DNA of 64,000 nucleotides from Bacillota bacterium (GTDB lineage Bacteria > Bacillota > Clostridia > Oscillospirales > Ruminococcaceae), in assembly GCA_023418925.1 (NCBI GenBank), contig JAEZYS010000010.1:1-64000 (forward strand), in the 5' to 3' direction. Of this stretch, positions 33,301-42,696 are shown in pieces. Below the pieces are notes generated by a model. That model did not search any database. It had not been told where the DNA came from and saw only the letters and a list, made by a program, of their open reading frames with translations. The first letter of the stretch is position 1. Every line of letters starts with the position of its first letter. Made by a program: the position numbers and the translations under genes.

Positions 33301-33656
33301 AGAAAAACTTTGCAATATCTACCCCATTGAATCCTTTTATAAAGTCTCTCTATCCGTTGAGTAATCCTGAAAAATGCAGCAGTAAACTTACTGTATCAGA
33401 AGATTGTACAGGCTGTGGTATCTGTGAAAAGATTTGTCCGCAGGGTAATATTACTCTCAAGGACGGTAAGATTACATTTAACGGCCACTGTGAACATTGT
33501 CTTGGATGTATTCATAGCTGTCCTAAACAGGCAGTCAACTGGAACAATAGGACAGAAGGAAAAGCAAGATATTTTAATCCATATATAAAAATCACTGAAC
33601 TGATTGAACTTAACAAAAAAGAAAAGCCTGTAATTGTTGAAAATTATCAACATTAA
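33297..33656 (+). CDS. Two-[4Fe-4S] ferredoxin (C-terminal half of an EFR1-type protein)
   Basis: 119 residues from the ATG at 33297, whose first bases overlap the stop of the flavodoxin-like gene (ATGA). Two cluster motifs are complete: CTGCGICEKICP and CEHCLGCIHSCP (CxxCxxCxxxCP form). The N-terminal 35 residues (FAISTPLNPFIKSLYPLS) are the linker seen between the halves of fused EFR1 proteins. No independent SD is obvious, in line with coupling. pheS follows after 35 bp. Confidence 0.85.
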   Translation: MKKNFAISTPLNPFIKSLYPLSNPEKCSSKLTVSEDCTGCGICEKICPQGNITLKDGKITFNGHCEHCLGCIHSCPKQAVNWNNRTEGKARYFNPYIKITELIELNKKEKPVIVENYQH

Positions 33657-33691
33657 ATATATATTTGTTATTGAAAGGAATGGTTATTCAA

Positions 33692-34711
33692 ATGAAAGAA
33701 CAGCTGTTACAGATTGAAAAGCTGGCAGAAAAGGAACTGGCTTCTTGCAAGGATATGGTTAATCTTGAAAACCTGCGTGTTAAGTTTCTCGGCAAAAAGG
33801 GAGAGCTTACTGCTATTTTAAAGCAGATGGGAAAGCTTTCAGCAGAGGAACGTCCTGTTATCGGACAACTCGCAAACAAAGTAAGAGAGGATATTGAAAA
33901 CAAAATATCTGAAACAATAAGGGAGCTTAAATCAGAGCTTGCTGCAAAGCGTATGGCAGAGGAAACTATAGACGTTACTCTTCCTGGAAAGACACGTAAT
34001 CTTGGAAACCTCCACCCACTCACAACAGTTTTGAACGAAGTCAAGGAAATATTCCTCGGCATGGGCTTTACTGTTGTTGACGGTCCGGAAGTTGAAACAG
34101 ACTACTATTGCTTTGAGGCACTCAATATGCCTAAACACCATCCTGCACGTGATACACAAGATACATTCTATATCAACGACAATGTTTTACTCAGAACACA
34201 GACTTCAAGCGTTCAGATAAGAACAATGGAAAAAACAAAGCCACCAATAAGAATCATTTCTCCTGGCCGTGTTTACCGTTCTGATACGGTTGATGCAACA
34301 CACTCACCTCTTTTCCATCAGATTGAGGGACTTGTTGTTGACAAGGGTATTACAATGAGCGACCTCAGCGGAACACTTGACCTTCTTATGAAGCATCTTT
34401 ACGGTGAAGACTGCAAAATAAGATTAAGACCTCATCACTTCCCTTATACAGAACCATCTGCTGAAGTTGACGTTATGTGCTTCAACTGTAACGGGACAGG
34501 CTGTTCTCTTTGTAAGGGTGAGGGCTATATTGAGCTTCTTGGTGCGGGAATGGTTCACCCTAAGGTACTTGAAGGCTGCGGAATTGATCCTGAAGTTTAC
34601 AGCGGTTTTGCATTCGGTATGGGACTTGAAAGAATTGTTATGAGGAGATACGGAATCAGTGATATGCGTCTCCTTTATGAGAACGATGTCAGATTCTTAA
34701 ATCAGTTCTGA
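33692..34711 (+). CDS. pheS: Phenylalanyl-tRNA synthetase, alpha subunit
   Basis: 339 residues. PheS carries the catalytic class II core of the heterotetramer that charges tRNA-Phe. N-terminal coiled coil (LRVKFLGKKGELTAILKQMG); motif 1 HPLTTVLNEVKEIFLGMGF; motif 2 LLRTQTSSVQIRTM and RVYRSDTVDATHSPLFHQIEG; motif 3 AFGMGLERIVMRRYGI. The CFNCNGTGCSLCKGEGYIEL insert is usual in the family. The ATG at 33692 is preferred over 33680, which touches the AAAGGA SD. Controlled by the Phe T-box. Confidence 0.97.
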   Translation: MKEQLLQIEKLAEKELASCKDMVNLENLRVKFLGKKGELTAILKQMGKLSAEERPVIGQLANKVREDIENKISETIRELKSELAAKRMAEETIDVTLPGKTRNLGNLHPLTTVLNEVKEIFLGMGFTVVDGPEVETDYYCFEALNMPKHHPARDTQDTFYINDNVLLRTQTSSVQIRTMEKTKPPIRIISPGRVYRSDTVDATHSPLFHQIEGLVVDKGITMSDLSGTLDLLMKHLYGEDCKIRLRPHHFPYTEPSAEVDVMCFNCNGTGCSLCKGEGYIELLGAGMVHPKVLEGCGIDPEVYSGFAFGMGLERIVMRRYGISDMRLLYENDVRFLNQF

Positions 34712-34732
34712 TTTATAAAAGGACGGGATACT

Positions 34733-35335
34733 ATGGACGAAGCATATTTTAAAGAATTTGAGGACAGTATTTTTATTATAGAAAGTCGTACGGCTCTTAA
34801 AAGAAATATTGTTAAAGCCGTTTTAATTGATTTAGGCTTATTATTTGCGTATGGTATGTTTACCTTTTGGATACCATTAGCATTTGAAAGTGGTTTTGTT
34901 TCAATAACATATATAGTTATTACTTTAGCTTTGGATGCTGCTTTACTTTATTTTCTTATAAAAAAAGAATATAAAAAATACACTGCTTTTATTAATCAGT
35001 TTTATGAAATGGAACCAAGAAATTATTCGGATTTATGCACACAGGCTATGAATGCAGAGTTTAAATTTAAATCATTCTGTTTGCTTGATGATTATTTCTA
35101 TGTTCCTAGCAGTATGTTGTTGATAAAATATAGCGATATACAGGACGCAAAAACAATATATCATAGAACTAATTGGATTTATGACGGTGCGCAATTTGTT
35201 GTATATACGTTTGCCGGAAAAAAGCTGACAATTCAAGTTAAGCAATTCGTTTTATTTAAAAACGAACATGATAATTTTATATATCAGCTTAATGAAAAAA
35301 GAAGCCTAAGCTTACAGAAAGCAAATGTACGATAA
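34733..35335 (+). CDS. Hypothetical membrane protein between pheS and pheT
   Basis: 200 residues with a GGACGGG SD. Two membrane spans (VLIDLGLLFAYGMFTFWIPL; ITYIVITLALDAALLYFLI) are followed by a soluble C-terminal domain. That domain (FKSFCLLDDYFYVPSSMLLI, then YSDIQDAKTIYHRTNWIYDG and FAGKKLTIQVK) resembles YcxB- or PH-like beta folds. It has higher AT content than its neighbours. It splits the usual pheS-pheT pair, with 21 and 24 bp gaps, so it is co-transcribed under the Phe T-box. Function unknown. Confidence 0.65.
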   Translation: MDEAYFKEFEDSIFIIESRTALKRNIVKAVLIDLGLLFAYGMFTFWIPLAFESGFVSITYIVITLALDAALLYFLIKKEYKKYTAFINQFYEMEPRNYSDLCTQAMNAEFKFKSFCLLDDYFYVPSSMLLIKYSDIQDAKTIYHRTNWIYDGAQFVVYTFAGKKLTIQVKQFVLFKNEHDNFIYQLNEKRSLSLQKANVR

Positions 35336-35359
35336 AAAATCACAGGAGGTTATTTATAA

Positions 35360-37792
35360 ATGAATCTATCATTAAGATGGTTAAGTGACTATATAGACAC
35401 TGGTGCAGATGTCAAGAAGTTCTGTGCTGAAATGACTTTAAGCGGTTCAAAAGTTGAACGCTATGATATTGAGGGCGAGGACATCAAGAACGTTGTTGTC
35501 GGTAAGGTTCTCGAACAGCCTGTTCCTATTGAGGGAACACACCTTGTAATTTGCAAGATTGATGTAGGCCCTGCTGGCAATGGCGAACCATTGCAGATTG
35601 TTACAGGTGCTCCTAACGTAAACTGTGGTGACCTCGTTCCTGTTGCTATGGACGGTGCAACAGTTATCGACCGTAAGGAAAAGAGATTAGTTAAAATCAA
35701 GAAGGGCAAGCTCCGTGGAGTTGAATCAAACGGTATGCTTTGTTCACTTGATGAACTTGGACTATCACTTCATGATTTCCCATACGCTATTGCAGATGGT
35801 ATCTTCATTCTCAAAGATGAAGAGGGTTGTGAGCCTATCAAGATAGGACAAGATGTCATGGAAGCAATTGGTTTCAATGATACTTCTGTTGAATTTGAAA
35901 TCACTTCTAACCGCCCTGATTGTCTTTCAGTTATAGGTCTTGCACAGGAAGCACATGCTACATTTGACAAGCCAATTACTGTTAAGGAACCTTCATTCAA
36001 GGGCAACGGGGAAGATATAAACACAATGCTCAAGGTTAATGTCCAGAACACAGAGCTTTGCTCAAGATATATTGCAGGTGTTGTAAAGAACGTCAAGGTT
36101 GGTCCTTCACCTCGCTGGATGAGAGAAAGACTCAGAGCAAGCGGTGTTCGTCCAATCAACAACTTTGTTGACATTACAAACTTTGTAATGCTTGAATATG
36201 GCCAGCCAATGCATGCATTTGATATCCGCTATATCAACAAAGCTGAAATTAACGTTAGAAATGCAATGCAGGGCGAAAAGATTACTACACTTGACGGCAT
36301 AGAAAGAGAGCTTTCCGAAAAGATGCTCGTTATTGCAGATGCAGACAAACCTGTAGCTGTTGCCGGTGTCATGGGCGGCGAATACAGCGGAATCATGGAC
36401 GATACTGTTGATGTTGTATTTGAATCAGCATGCTTTAACGGCGCTTCTGTAAGAACAACTGCAAAGACTCTTGGCATGAGAACCGATGCTTCTGCACGTT
36501 TTGAAAAGGGTCTTGACCCTTACAACGCTCTTCCTGCACTGAAGAGAGCATTTGAACTTGTTGAACTTCTTGGCTGCGGTGAAGTTGTCGGCAGTATCAT
36601 TGACGCTGACCATTCCGACAAAACTCCACATGGAGTTGAATTTAATCCAGACTGGATAAACAAGTTTCTCGGCACATCTATTTCTGAAAATATTATGGTA
36701 ACTATCCTCAATAAGCTTGGCTTCAAAGTTGAAAACGGCATGGCATATGCTCCTCATAACCGTATTGACATTGAGTGCAAGTCTGATATAGCTGAAGAAG
36801 TTGCAAGAATTTACGGCTACAACAACATTCCAAAAACTATTATCAAGGGTGTTGCACAGGCAAGTCTTTCACCTGAACAGATTTATGCAAGAAAGATTAT
36901 GAACACAATGACAGCTCTCGGTGCAACTGAAATCACGACATACTCATTCATCTCTCCAAAGTATTTTGATAAGATCAAACTTCCTGCAGACTCCACTCTC
37001 AGAAAGACAGTTACAATCACAAACCCACTCGGTGAAGACACATCTGTTATGAGAACTACCATACTTCCATCAATGTGTGAAGTTCTTTCAAGAAACTACA
37101 ACAACAGAAATATGTCTGCTTGTCTTTTTGAACTTGGAAATGAATATCTTCCTGTAGACGGAGAAATTCTTCCGAATGAACCAGCACGTCTTTCTGTAGG
37201 TATGTATGGAGACGGTGTTGATTTCTATGATATCAAGGGAGTTATCACAGAACTGCTTGACATAATGGGTGTAAAGGACTATGACGTTACAGCCTGCACA
37301 AGCACAGAGGATTTTGCAGAAGCAGACGCTTTCCACAAGGGACGTTGTGCAATGATTATAAAGGATGGCTTAAAGCTTGCAATTCTCGGTGAACTCCACC
37401 CTGAAGTTACTGAAAACTATGATATTGATGTCAAGACTTACTGCGCAAAAGTAAACATTCCTGAAATGATGAGTGTTTCCACAATTGAAAAGACTTACAA
37501 GCCACTTCCTAAGTTCCCTGCAACAGCACGTGACCTTGCACTCGTATGTGATGATACAACGCCTGTTGCCACACTTGAAAAGGCAATCAAGACTGGCGTT
37601 GGCGCTATTCTTGAAGAAATCACACTGTTTGACGTATACAAGGGCAAGCAGATTGCTGATGGCAAGAAATCAGTAGCATTTTCAATTTCAATGCGTTCAC
37701 ATGACGGCACACTCACTGATGAACAGGCAGATGCCGCAATGAAACGTTCACTTAAGGAACTTGCTAAACTCGGAGCAGAAATCAGATCATAA
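35360..37792 (+). CDS. pheT: Phenylalanyl-tRNA synthetase, beta subunit
   Basis: 810 residues, full length. AGGAGG precedes the ATG. N-terminal tRNA-binding (EMAP-like) domain with VGKVLEQ and LQIVTGAPNV (residues about 40-150), B3/B4 editing domain (FEITSNRPDCLS and following), B5 domain (AEEVARIYGYNNIPKT), the catalytic-like class II core (TYSFISPKYFDK) and a C-terminal anticodon-binding FDX-ACB domain (LPKFPATARDLALVCDDT). It completes the alpha2-beta2 enzyme. Confidence 0.97.
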   Translation: MNLSLRWLSDYIDTGADVKKFCAEMTLSGSKVERYDIEGEDIKNVVVGKVLEQPVPIEGTHLVICKIDVGPAGNGEPLQIVTGAPNVNCGDLVPVAMDGATVIDRKEKRLVKIKKGKLRGVESNGMLCSLDELGLSLHDFPYAIADGIFILKDEEGCEPIKIGQDVMEAIGFNDTSVEFEITSNRPDCLSVIGLAQEAHATFDKPITVKEPSFKGNGEDINTMLKVNVQNTELCSRYIAGVVKNVKVGPSPRWMRERLRASGVRPINNFVDITNFVMLEYGQPMHAFDIRYINKAEINVRNAMQGEKITTLDGIERELSEKMLVIADADKPVAVAGVMGGEYSGIMDDTVDVVFESACFNGASVRTTAKTLGMRTDASARFEKGLDPYNALPALKRAFELVELLGCGEVVGSIIDADHSDKTPHGVEFNPDWINKFLGTSISENIMVTILNKLGFKVENGMAYAPHNRIDIECKSDIAEEVARIYGYNNIPKTIIKGVAQASLSPEQIYARKIMNTMTALGATEITTYSFISPKYFDKIKLPADSTLRKTVTITNPLGEDTSVMRTTILPSMCEVLSRNYNNRNMSACLFELGNEYLPVDGEILPNEPARLSVGMYGDGVDFYDIKGVITELLDIMGVKDYDVTACTSTEDFAEADAFHKGRCAMIIKDGLKLAILGELHPEVTENYDIDVKTYCAKVNIPEMMSVSTIEKTYKPLPKFPATARDLALVCDDTTPVATLEKAIKTGVGAILEEITLFDVYKGKQIADGKKSVAFSISMRSHDGTLTDEQADAAMKRSLKELAKLGAEIRS

Positions 37793-37809
37793 AATCAAGC
37801 ATTAATTAT

Positions 37810-37852
37810 AAAAGGCACACGTTCAGTTGCATGAACGTGTGCCTTTTATTTT
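37810..37852 (+). terminator. pheST operon terminator
   Basis: AAAAGGCACACGTTCA and TGAACGTGTGCCTTTT form a 16-bp perfect stem with a 6-nt loop, followed by ATTTT. Confidence 0.9.
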
Positions 37853-37864
37853 TTTATATGCAAA

Positions 37865-37895
37865 AATAGAGGACCGGAAGTTTTCTTCCGGTCCT
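37865..37895 (-). terminator. Terminator of the M23 peptidase gene
   Basis: AGGACCGGAAG, loop TTTT, CTTCCGGTCCT: an 11-bp GC-rich stem. The minus strand continues TCTATTTTTG. It lies 9 bp after the convergent peptidase stop codon. Confidence 0.88.
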
Positions 37896-37904
37896 GATTG
37901 TTTA

Positions 37905-39749
37905 TTAATATTGAGTTACATAATCTGTAGGATTATTATATTGTCCGTTATACTTAACTTCAAAGTGGAGGTGGTTACCTGATGAATCTCCTGTGCATCC
38001 AACATATCCAATAAGCTGGCCTGCAACAACGTAATCTCCATAGCTTACTGCAAGGCTGCTCTGATGAGCATAAACAGTAACATTTCCATCGTTATGGCTG
38101 ATTGTAATCATGTTTCCGTATCCGCCATTCCATCCTGTTGATGACTTTGTAACAGTTCCGCTATCTGCTGCATAAATAGGAGTTCCGTAAGGAGCTGCAA
38201 TATCTATACCCTTATGACCTCTTCCGTCGCCCATATAAGCTGAAATATATCCGCCAGCTACCGGCCAGAAGTAATTGCCTGATCCGCCTGATCCAGTGCT
38301 TACAGGAGTCTTTGGCTGCTTTGTTCCGACTCTCATTACCTTTGTAACAGGCTCGGAAATAACCTTTTCATCAATTACATCGACATCAATAACGCTTCCG
38401 TTCTTGTATGTGACAAATGCATGAACCTGCTTTTCGCCTTCAACACCCTTTACATCAACAACAGAATCGCCCTTGTAAAGAGAATCATCTTCATTCTTGA
38501 TTATCTCATAATCGATAACCTGGCTGTATGTTAATTCTTTCTTTACAACAGGTTCAAGGTAAGGGACTTCAGCACTAAGCTGAATCATTGTTCCTACCTG
38601 AAAGTCTTCAGTTATATCTTCAACGATATCCCCGTTAAATGTTGCTGTACAATCCTTAAGTTCATCAACAGACATATCATTGCTCATTGCAATGTCCCAA
38701 GGTGTGTCATCCTGCTGAACCTCATAATATACAGGTTCGGACTCAACACCAGTGATTTTATCAATAATCTCATCCTGATCTACAATGTCATCAGGATTAA
38801 CATACTGCTCATATCCATATTCAAGCTGCTTATCAAAATCAACTTCAACAACAGAATCTTCTTCGTACTGTTCCTTAATCTCATTGATTGTATTTTCAAT
38901 CTTGTCATAATCAGAAACAGCACCGATCGTTTCACCATCAACAATTACTGGATAAGCTATTACTTTATTAGTTTCAGAAACATTGTTCATACCAGACACA
39001 ACAGCGTTCGGATCAACTTCCCCACTCTGTACTTCAGCAATATCAGGAATCTGATTTTCGATAGCGTCAGCAAGCTTTATTTCATCCAAAACTTCATCGT
39101 TTGAAGTAAGTGGCTTTATAGAAAGCTTTGCTGTGACATATACTTCGCTGCCAGTATCGTAATATGTAACTCTGTCAGCAATAACCTTCTGAGCTTCATT
39201 AAGAGTATCCTCTGTTGAAATAACTCCGATTTCCTGACCGTTACATTCAACTGAAACGCCGTAATCTATGGATTTAGTATATGATATAATATTTACAAGC
39301 AAAATAATTGCAACAACAGGGACAGAATAGTTTATTATTGTACTGTAAATACGCTTTGTTCTTCTGAGATAAGATGCGATATCGCTTGCCTGAAGTCTGG
39401 TTGCTTCGGCAAATCCATATTTTTTTACTCTCCCTGAGTATCTTCCAATAAACTTGAATGCTCTATCTACAAACTCAACAGCATTTTCTAAAGTCCTTGC
39501 TACAGCTGCTTTGATTGAAGATAAAACCTCAGCAGAATTTAAGATACTCGAATTTCTGGACTTTTTATATAATCTAACAATATTTAAACTGATCTTTTTT
39601 AATGTATCTACTGTAATTTCTGAAATACGTGACCCAAGATTAGTCATGTTTTTTTCGAAACGTCCGAATACTTTTTTTGATAGATCAGAAATCTGATCAA
39701 AAGCGGTATCATTCGGAATAACGTCATTACTACGACGCTGTCCGCTCAT
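37905..39749 (-). CDS. Membrane-anchored M23 peptidase with LysM and G5 domains
   Basis: 614 residues from the ATG at 39749 (AAGGAG upstream). A cytosolic N-terminal region of about 130 residues is followed by one membrane span (YSVPVVAIILLVNIISY). Outside the cell come a long acidic beta-rich region, a LysM-like module (YYEVQQDDTPWDIAMSNDMS), a G5 domain (VVKKELTYSQVIDYEIIKN ... VISEPVTKVMRVGTK), a Gly/Ser linker and the M23 domain (GHKGIDIAAPYGTPIYAA with the first zinc His/Asp; NHLHFEV with the last). It probably cleaves peptidoglycan cross-bridges during growth, division or sporulation. The metal ligands look intact. Confidence 0.93.
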   Translation of the reverse strand: MSGQRRSNDVIPNDTAFDQISDLSKKVFGRFEKNMTNLGSRISEITVDTLKKISLNIVRLYKKSRNSSILNSAEVLSSIKAAVARTLENAVEFVDRAFKFIGRYSGRVKKYGFAEATRLQASDIASYLRRTKRIYSTIINYSVPVVAIILLVNIISYTKSIDYGVSVECNGQEIGVISTEDTLNEAQKVIADRVTYYDTGSEVYVTAKLSIKPLTSNDEVLDEIKLADAIENQIPDIAEVQSGEVDPNAVVSGMNNVSETNKVIAYPVIVDGETIGAVSDYDKIENTINEIKEQYEEDSVVEVDFDKQLEYGYEQYVNPDDIVDQDEIIDKITGVESEPVYYEVQQDDTPWDIAMSNDMSVDELKDCTATFNGDIVEDITEDFQVGTMIQLSAEVPYLEPVVKKELTYSQVIDYEIIKNEDDSLYKGDSVVDVKGVEGEKQVHAFVTYKNGSVIDVDVIDEKVISEPVTKVMRVGTKQPKTPVSTGSGGSGNYFWPVAGGYISAYMGDGRGHKGIDIAAPYGTPIYAADSGTVTKSSTGWNGGYGNMITISHNDGNVTVYAHQSSLAVSYGDYVVAGQLIGYVGCTGDSSGNHLHFEVKYNGQYNNPTDYVTQY

Positions 39750-39837
39750 TAAAACATCTCCTTCCTCAAATTTCATTGTATTATTTCAATGTGTTAAATA
39801 TCAGATAAAAGAGTTACAAAACAGTAACACATGTATT

Positions 39838-39865
39838 ATTATACAGCGGTGTACCGAAAAATCAA
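39838..39865 (-). promoter_or_regulatory. Promoter of the M23 peptidase gene
   Basis: On the minus strand TTGATT (39865-39860), a 16-bp spacer and TATAAT (39843-39838), about 90 bp before the start. Beyond it, 39866-40107 contains only short dyads such as TTATCTGTT/AACAGATAA. Confidence 0.6.
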
Positions 39866-40107
39866 GCTTTTGAAGGACAACGTCACAATTTGTTAATTTA
39901 TTTTGGTTGTCTGCACAAAACAAAAAAATCATTATTATACAATCTGCTTAATAAAACTGGGCTAATAGCCCTTAATTTCTATAATATTCATTATAGAATA
40001 ATTTTGTATTGCTATTTAACATAGACTTAAGTTAGATATCCTTGCCTTATCTGTTGTATTTAAACAGATAATTTCTTTATTCTGTCAGGACAAGCTATTA
40101 TTTATGG

Positions 40108-40989
40108 TTACAAAGCAGTAACATTACAATCCGTAAGTCGTTTCATGTCATCTCTTATATCACAAGTGAGTCGTATTTTTTTCCCTGTAACAGGATGAAC
40201 AAACGTAACTTCACCGCAGTGAAGAGCCTGTACTTTTGTGTCAGTTACATCTCCGCCGTACATATCATCTCCTGCAAGCGGGTAACCGATATATGCAAAA
40301 TGAACTCTTATCTGATGGGTTCTGCCTGTCTGCAGAATAACCTTTACAAGCGAATACTTCTCATTATTTTTTATAATAGTATAGTCAGTGACAGCCCTCT
40401 GCCCGTCTTCCCTGACTTCACGAAGAATTATTGATTCCGCAGTTCTTGCAATAGGAGCGTCAATCCTGCCCTCATAAGGTGGAATCCCGCATACGACAGC
40501 ATAGTATACCTTATTTACAGATGACTGCAATCTGTTGGCACTATGAGCATTTTTCGCAACAACACAAAGTCCGGATGTATCCCTGTCCAACCTGTTGACA
40601 GGTCTGAAAGTTAGGTCAGGATAAAGATAGGAAAAATAGTTCCCAAGTGTATCACCCTGATGTTTTATAGACGGATGTACAGGCATGTTTACAGGTTTGT
40701 TAAATACAATTACATCTTCGTCTTCAAAAAAAACAGGCACAGACAGGTTTCCGTTTGGTTCCAGCTTTTTATCATCTTCAAGTCTTATGGAGATAACACT
40801 GCCTGGGTTCACTATATCAATAACCCTTATATGCTTTCCGTCGCAGCATATACCGTCAGGAACTCTTTTAAGCTTTGTTATTAATCTTCGTGAAACACCT
40901 TTTCTTTTAAGGAAAGCACCAGCATCCTGTCCTGCATCGCTGTCAGAAACAACAAATTCTAATGTTCTTGAATTATCAGCCTCTAACAA
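40108..40989 (-). CDS. RluA-family 23S rRNA pseudouridine synthase
   Basis: 293 residues if translation starts at the TTG at 40989, which has GGAGG 9 nt upstream inside the end of the preceding gene; a longer frame to 41016 is possible. An S4-like N-terminal domain (LKRKGVSRRLITKLKR) precedes the catalytic core: VFNKPVNMPVHPS, RPVNRLDRDTSGLCVVAK (motif II with the catalytic Asp) and LQTGRTHQIRVHFAYIGYPL. It isomerises uridine in rRNA or tRNA; RluC/RluD-type specificity cannot be decided. It overlaps the upstream membrane protein gene by 14 bp. Confidence 0.92.
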   Translation of the reverse strand: MLEADNSRTLEFVVSDSDAGQDAGAFLKRKGVSRRLITKLKRVPDGICCDGKHIRVIDIVNPGSVISIRLEDDKKLEPNGNLSVPVFFEDEDVIVFNKPVNMPVHPSIKHQGDTLGNYFSYLYPDLTFRPVNRLDRDTSGLCVVAKNAHSANRLQSSVNKVYYAVVCGIPPYEGRIDAPIARTAESIILREVREDGQRAVTDYTIIKNNEKYSLVKVILQTGRTHQIRVHFAYIGYPLAGDDMYGGDVTDTKVQALHCGEVTFVHPVTGKKIRLTCDIRDDMKRLTDCNVTAL

Positions 40990-41821
40990 CAGACATTTCC
41001 TCCGTATCCATATCATTATCGTTATCTTTTTTCTGTGGCTCTGTTATAATATTGTTTACTGCCAATGCAAGTGTCATGCAGTAATAAGGCAGAACCAGTA
41101 TGAGTGGAAAAATCAAAATGCAAAGGACAAGCCATCCCAGAAATGATAATTTAAGTTTCAGAAGCCTAAAATTGTTTTCCTTAACATACTCAAGGCTTTG
41201 TTTAATTATTTTATCCGAATTAACGTCAGGATTACTTACAAATATATATGGAACAGCTGTATATCTTGATGAATACAAAGTATACAGGATTATAAGTGAA
41301 ACAATTATCACAATACAGCCGACAGCAGAAAAAACCTCCATCTTTCCCCATATGTTATTTTTGAAAATATGTAAAAGCATATCAATCTCAAAAACAACGC
41401 CTAGTAAAACAGGAATAAGTACTACTGCTCTTCTTAAATCCGTAAGAATTCTTATTTTTAAAGATTTGACAAATATTCCCCTTGACGCATAACAGCTGAA
41501 GATGCAGTTGATAGGTACAATCTGACCCTTGACTGCCTGAAGGAAACAATAGGATTTTCCACTCAGAACAGGTGACATGAATATATAACATACAATAAAC
41601 CTGAAAATTAGTCCGGCGATATAATAAACATTACCTGAAAAAATTACATCTTTATAGCTTCCAGACGCCTCACCCAAATAAATCAATACAGCATAAATAA
41701 AATATCCTGCAGAAAGAAAAATTGCAACAAATGACATTAATATTATACTTACAATACATGCCTCAGCCCAGCAATTAGAAAGTAATTTTATTGCCTCCTG
41801 CTTCAATTCCAAGAATTTCAT
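40976..41821 (-). CDS. DUF975-like polytopic membrane protein
   Basis: 281 residues, about six membrane spans. It starts MKFLELKQEAIKLLSNCW, which resembles DUF975 starts (xLKxxAKxxLxGNW). The C-terminus (SLEYVKENNFRLLKLKLSFL, then GWLVLCILIFPLILVLPYYC) matches the W-x-L...G...P-Y-x-x-x-x-x-A pattern of that family. Role unknown. It is followed by the overlapping pseudouridine synthase gene, so the two are co-translated. Confidence 0.65.
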   Translation of the reverse strand: MKFLELKQEAIKLLSNCWAEACIVSIILMSFVAIFLSAGYFIYAVLIYLGEASGSYKDVIFSGNVYYIAGLIFRFIVCYIFMSPVLSGKSYCFLQAVKGQIVPINCIFSCYASRGIFVKSLKIRILTDLRRAVVLIPVLLGVVFEIDMLLHIFKNNIWGKMEVFSAVGCIVIIVSLIILYTLYSSRYTAVPYIFVSNPDVNSDKIIKQSLEYVKENNFRLLKLKLSFLGWLVLCILIFPLILVLPYYCMTLALAVNNIITEPQKKDNDNDMDTEEMSVVRG

Positions 41822-41899
41822 ATCAGCTGTCCTGCTTTCTGTTTCTAATAGTTTAAGTGTAACCTGTAAAGCTGTGTAGTATAATTTATAAAAATCTTT

Positions 41900-42550
41900 C
41901 TAGATTTCTTCTCCCGCATCGTTTATTCCTACTCCGCCGTATCCAGGAATTTTACCGAGTATTTCAAATGTATATCCGTTCTGCCACATCATAGCAGAAA
42001 CAAGTATTTCATATCCCTCTCCTACTCCGCAGGCAAATTCCATCGGCTTCATTTTAGGAAGTCCGAAGCATGACATCATATTCATAAGAATTCCTGCATG
42101 AGTAACAACACCTGCATGAGTTATCCCCTGATCCATCATATCAAGTATAACCTGATTAAGTGCAGTATAGCACCTTACCATCATGTTCCTCAGGCTTTCG
42201 CCATTCGGCGGAGGATTATCTAGCCCGCCCTTGAGCCATTTCTTATAGCTGTCTAGGGTAATAAGCTGATCTATTCCAAGTCCTTCAAATGCACCGAAAT
42301 CCATTTCCTGAAGGTCATCGACAATTACGGTTTCCCTATCTGGAAACAGAATTTCAGCTGACTGAATTGCTCTTAAAAGAGGACTTGTATATACCTTCTG
42401 AACCTTTGGGTATTCATGCATTTCATACATTTCTTCAAGTTCTTTTCTTCCGGCATCGGACAAAGGAAGATCAGTCTTTCCGATATACATTCCATTTTCA
42501 TTGGCATCGGTTTTACCGTGCCTGATTATACTTATTCTGTAACCCTTCAT
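41900..42550 (-). CDS. Histidine phosphatase family protein (phosphoglycerate mutase-like)
   Basis: 216 residues from the ATG at 42550, with GGAG 6 nt upstream. The catalytic RHG motif is at the N-terminus (ISIIRHGKTDANENG), followed by LSDAGRKELEEM, VYTSPLLRAIQSAEILFP, EMDFGAFEG and the second His motif VVTHAGILMNM. These enzymes dephosphorylate small metabolites (for example alpha-ribazole phosphate or fructose bisphosphate); the substrate is not decided by sequence alone. Confidence 0.9.
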   Translation of the reverse strand: MKGYRISIIRHGKTDANENGMYIGKTDLPLSDAGRKELEEMYEMHEYPKVQKVYTSPLLRAIQSAEILFPDRETVIVDDLQEMDFGAFEGLGIDQLITLDSYKKWLKGGLDNPPPNGESLRNMMVRCYTALNQVILDMMDQGITHAGVVTHAGILMNMMSCFGLPKMKPMEFACGVGEGYEILVSAMMWQNGYTFEILGKIPGYGGVGINDAGEEI

Positions 42551-42696
42551 ATTAATCTCCATTCCTTTTTGCTATTTATTCCGGTCTTGAATCTGAACTA
42601 AGTTCAGTTAAGCAAAATTCCTGCTCTTGTATTTGCAAAAATAAATAGCTGCATGAAAAATATCTATTAAGCCCTGCTTTTGGGATAAGAACAAAA

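Noticed and set aside
40040..40060. Third copy of the 44-bp repeat (GCCTTATCTGTT)
   Set aside because: The match is limited to about 12 bp; the core and right flank are absent.
40040..40077. TTATCTGTT/AACAGATAA dyad as terminator of the pseudouridine synthase gene
   Set aside because: There is no U-tract in the minus-strand direction and the stem is weak and AT-rich.
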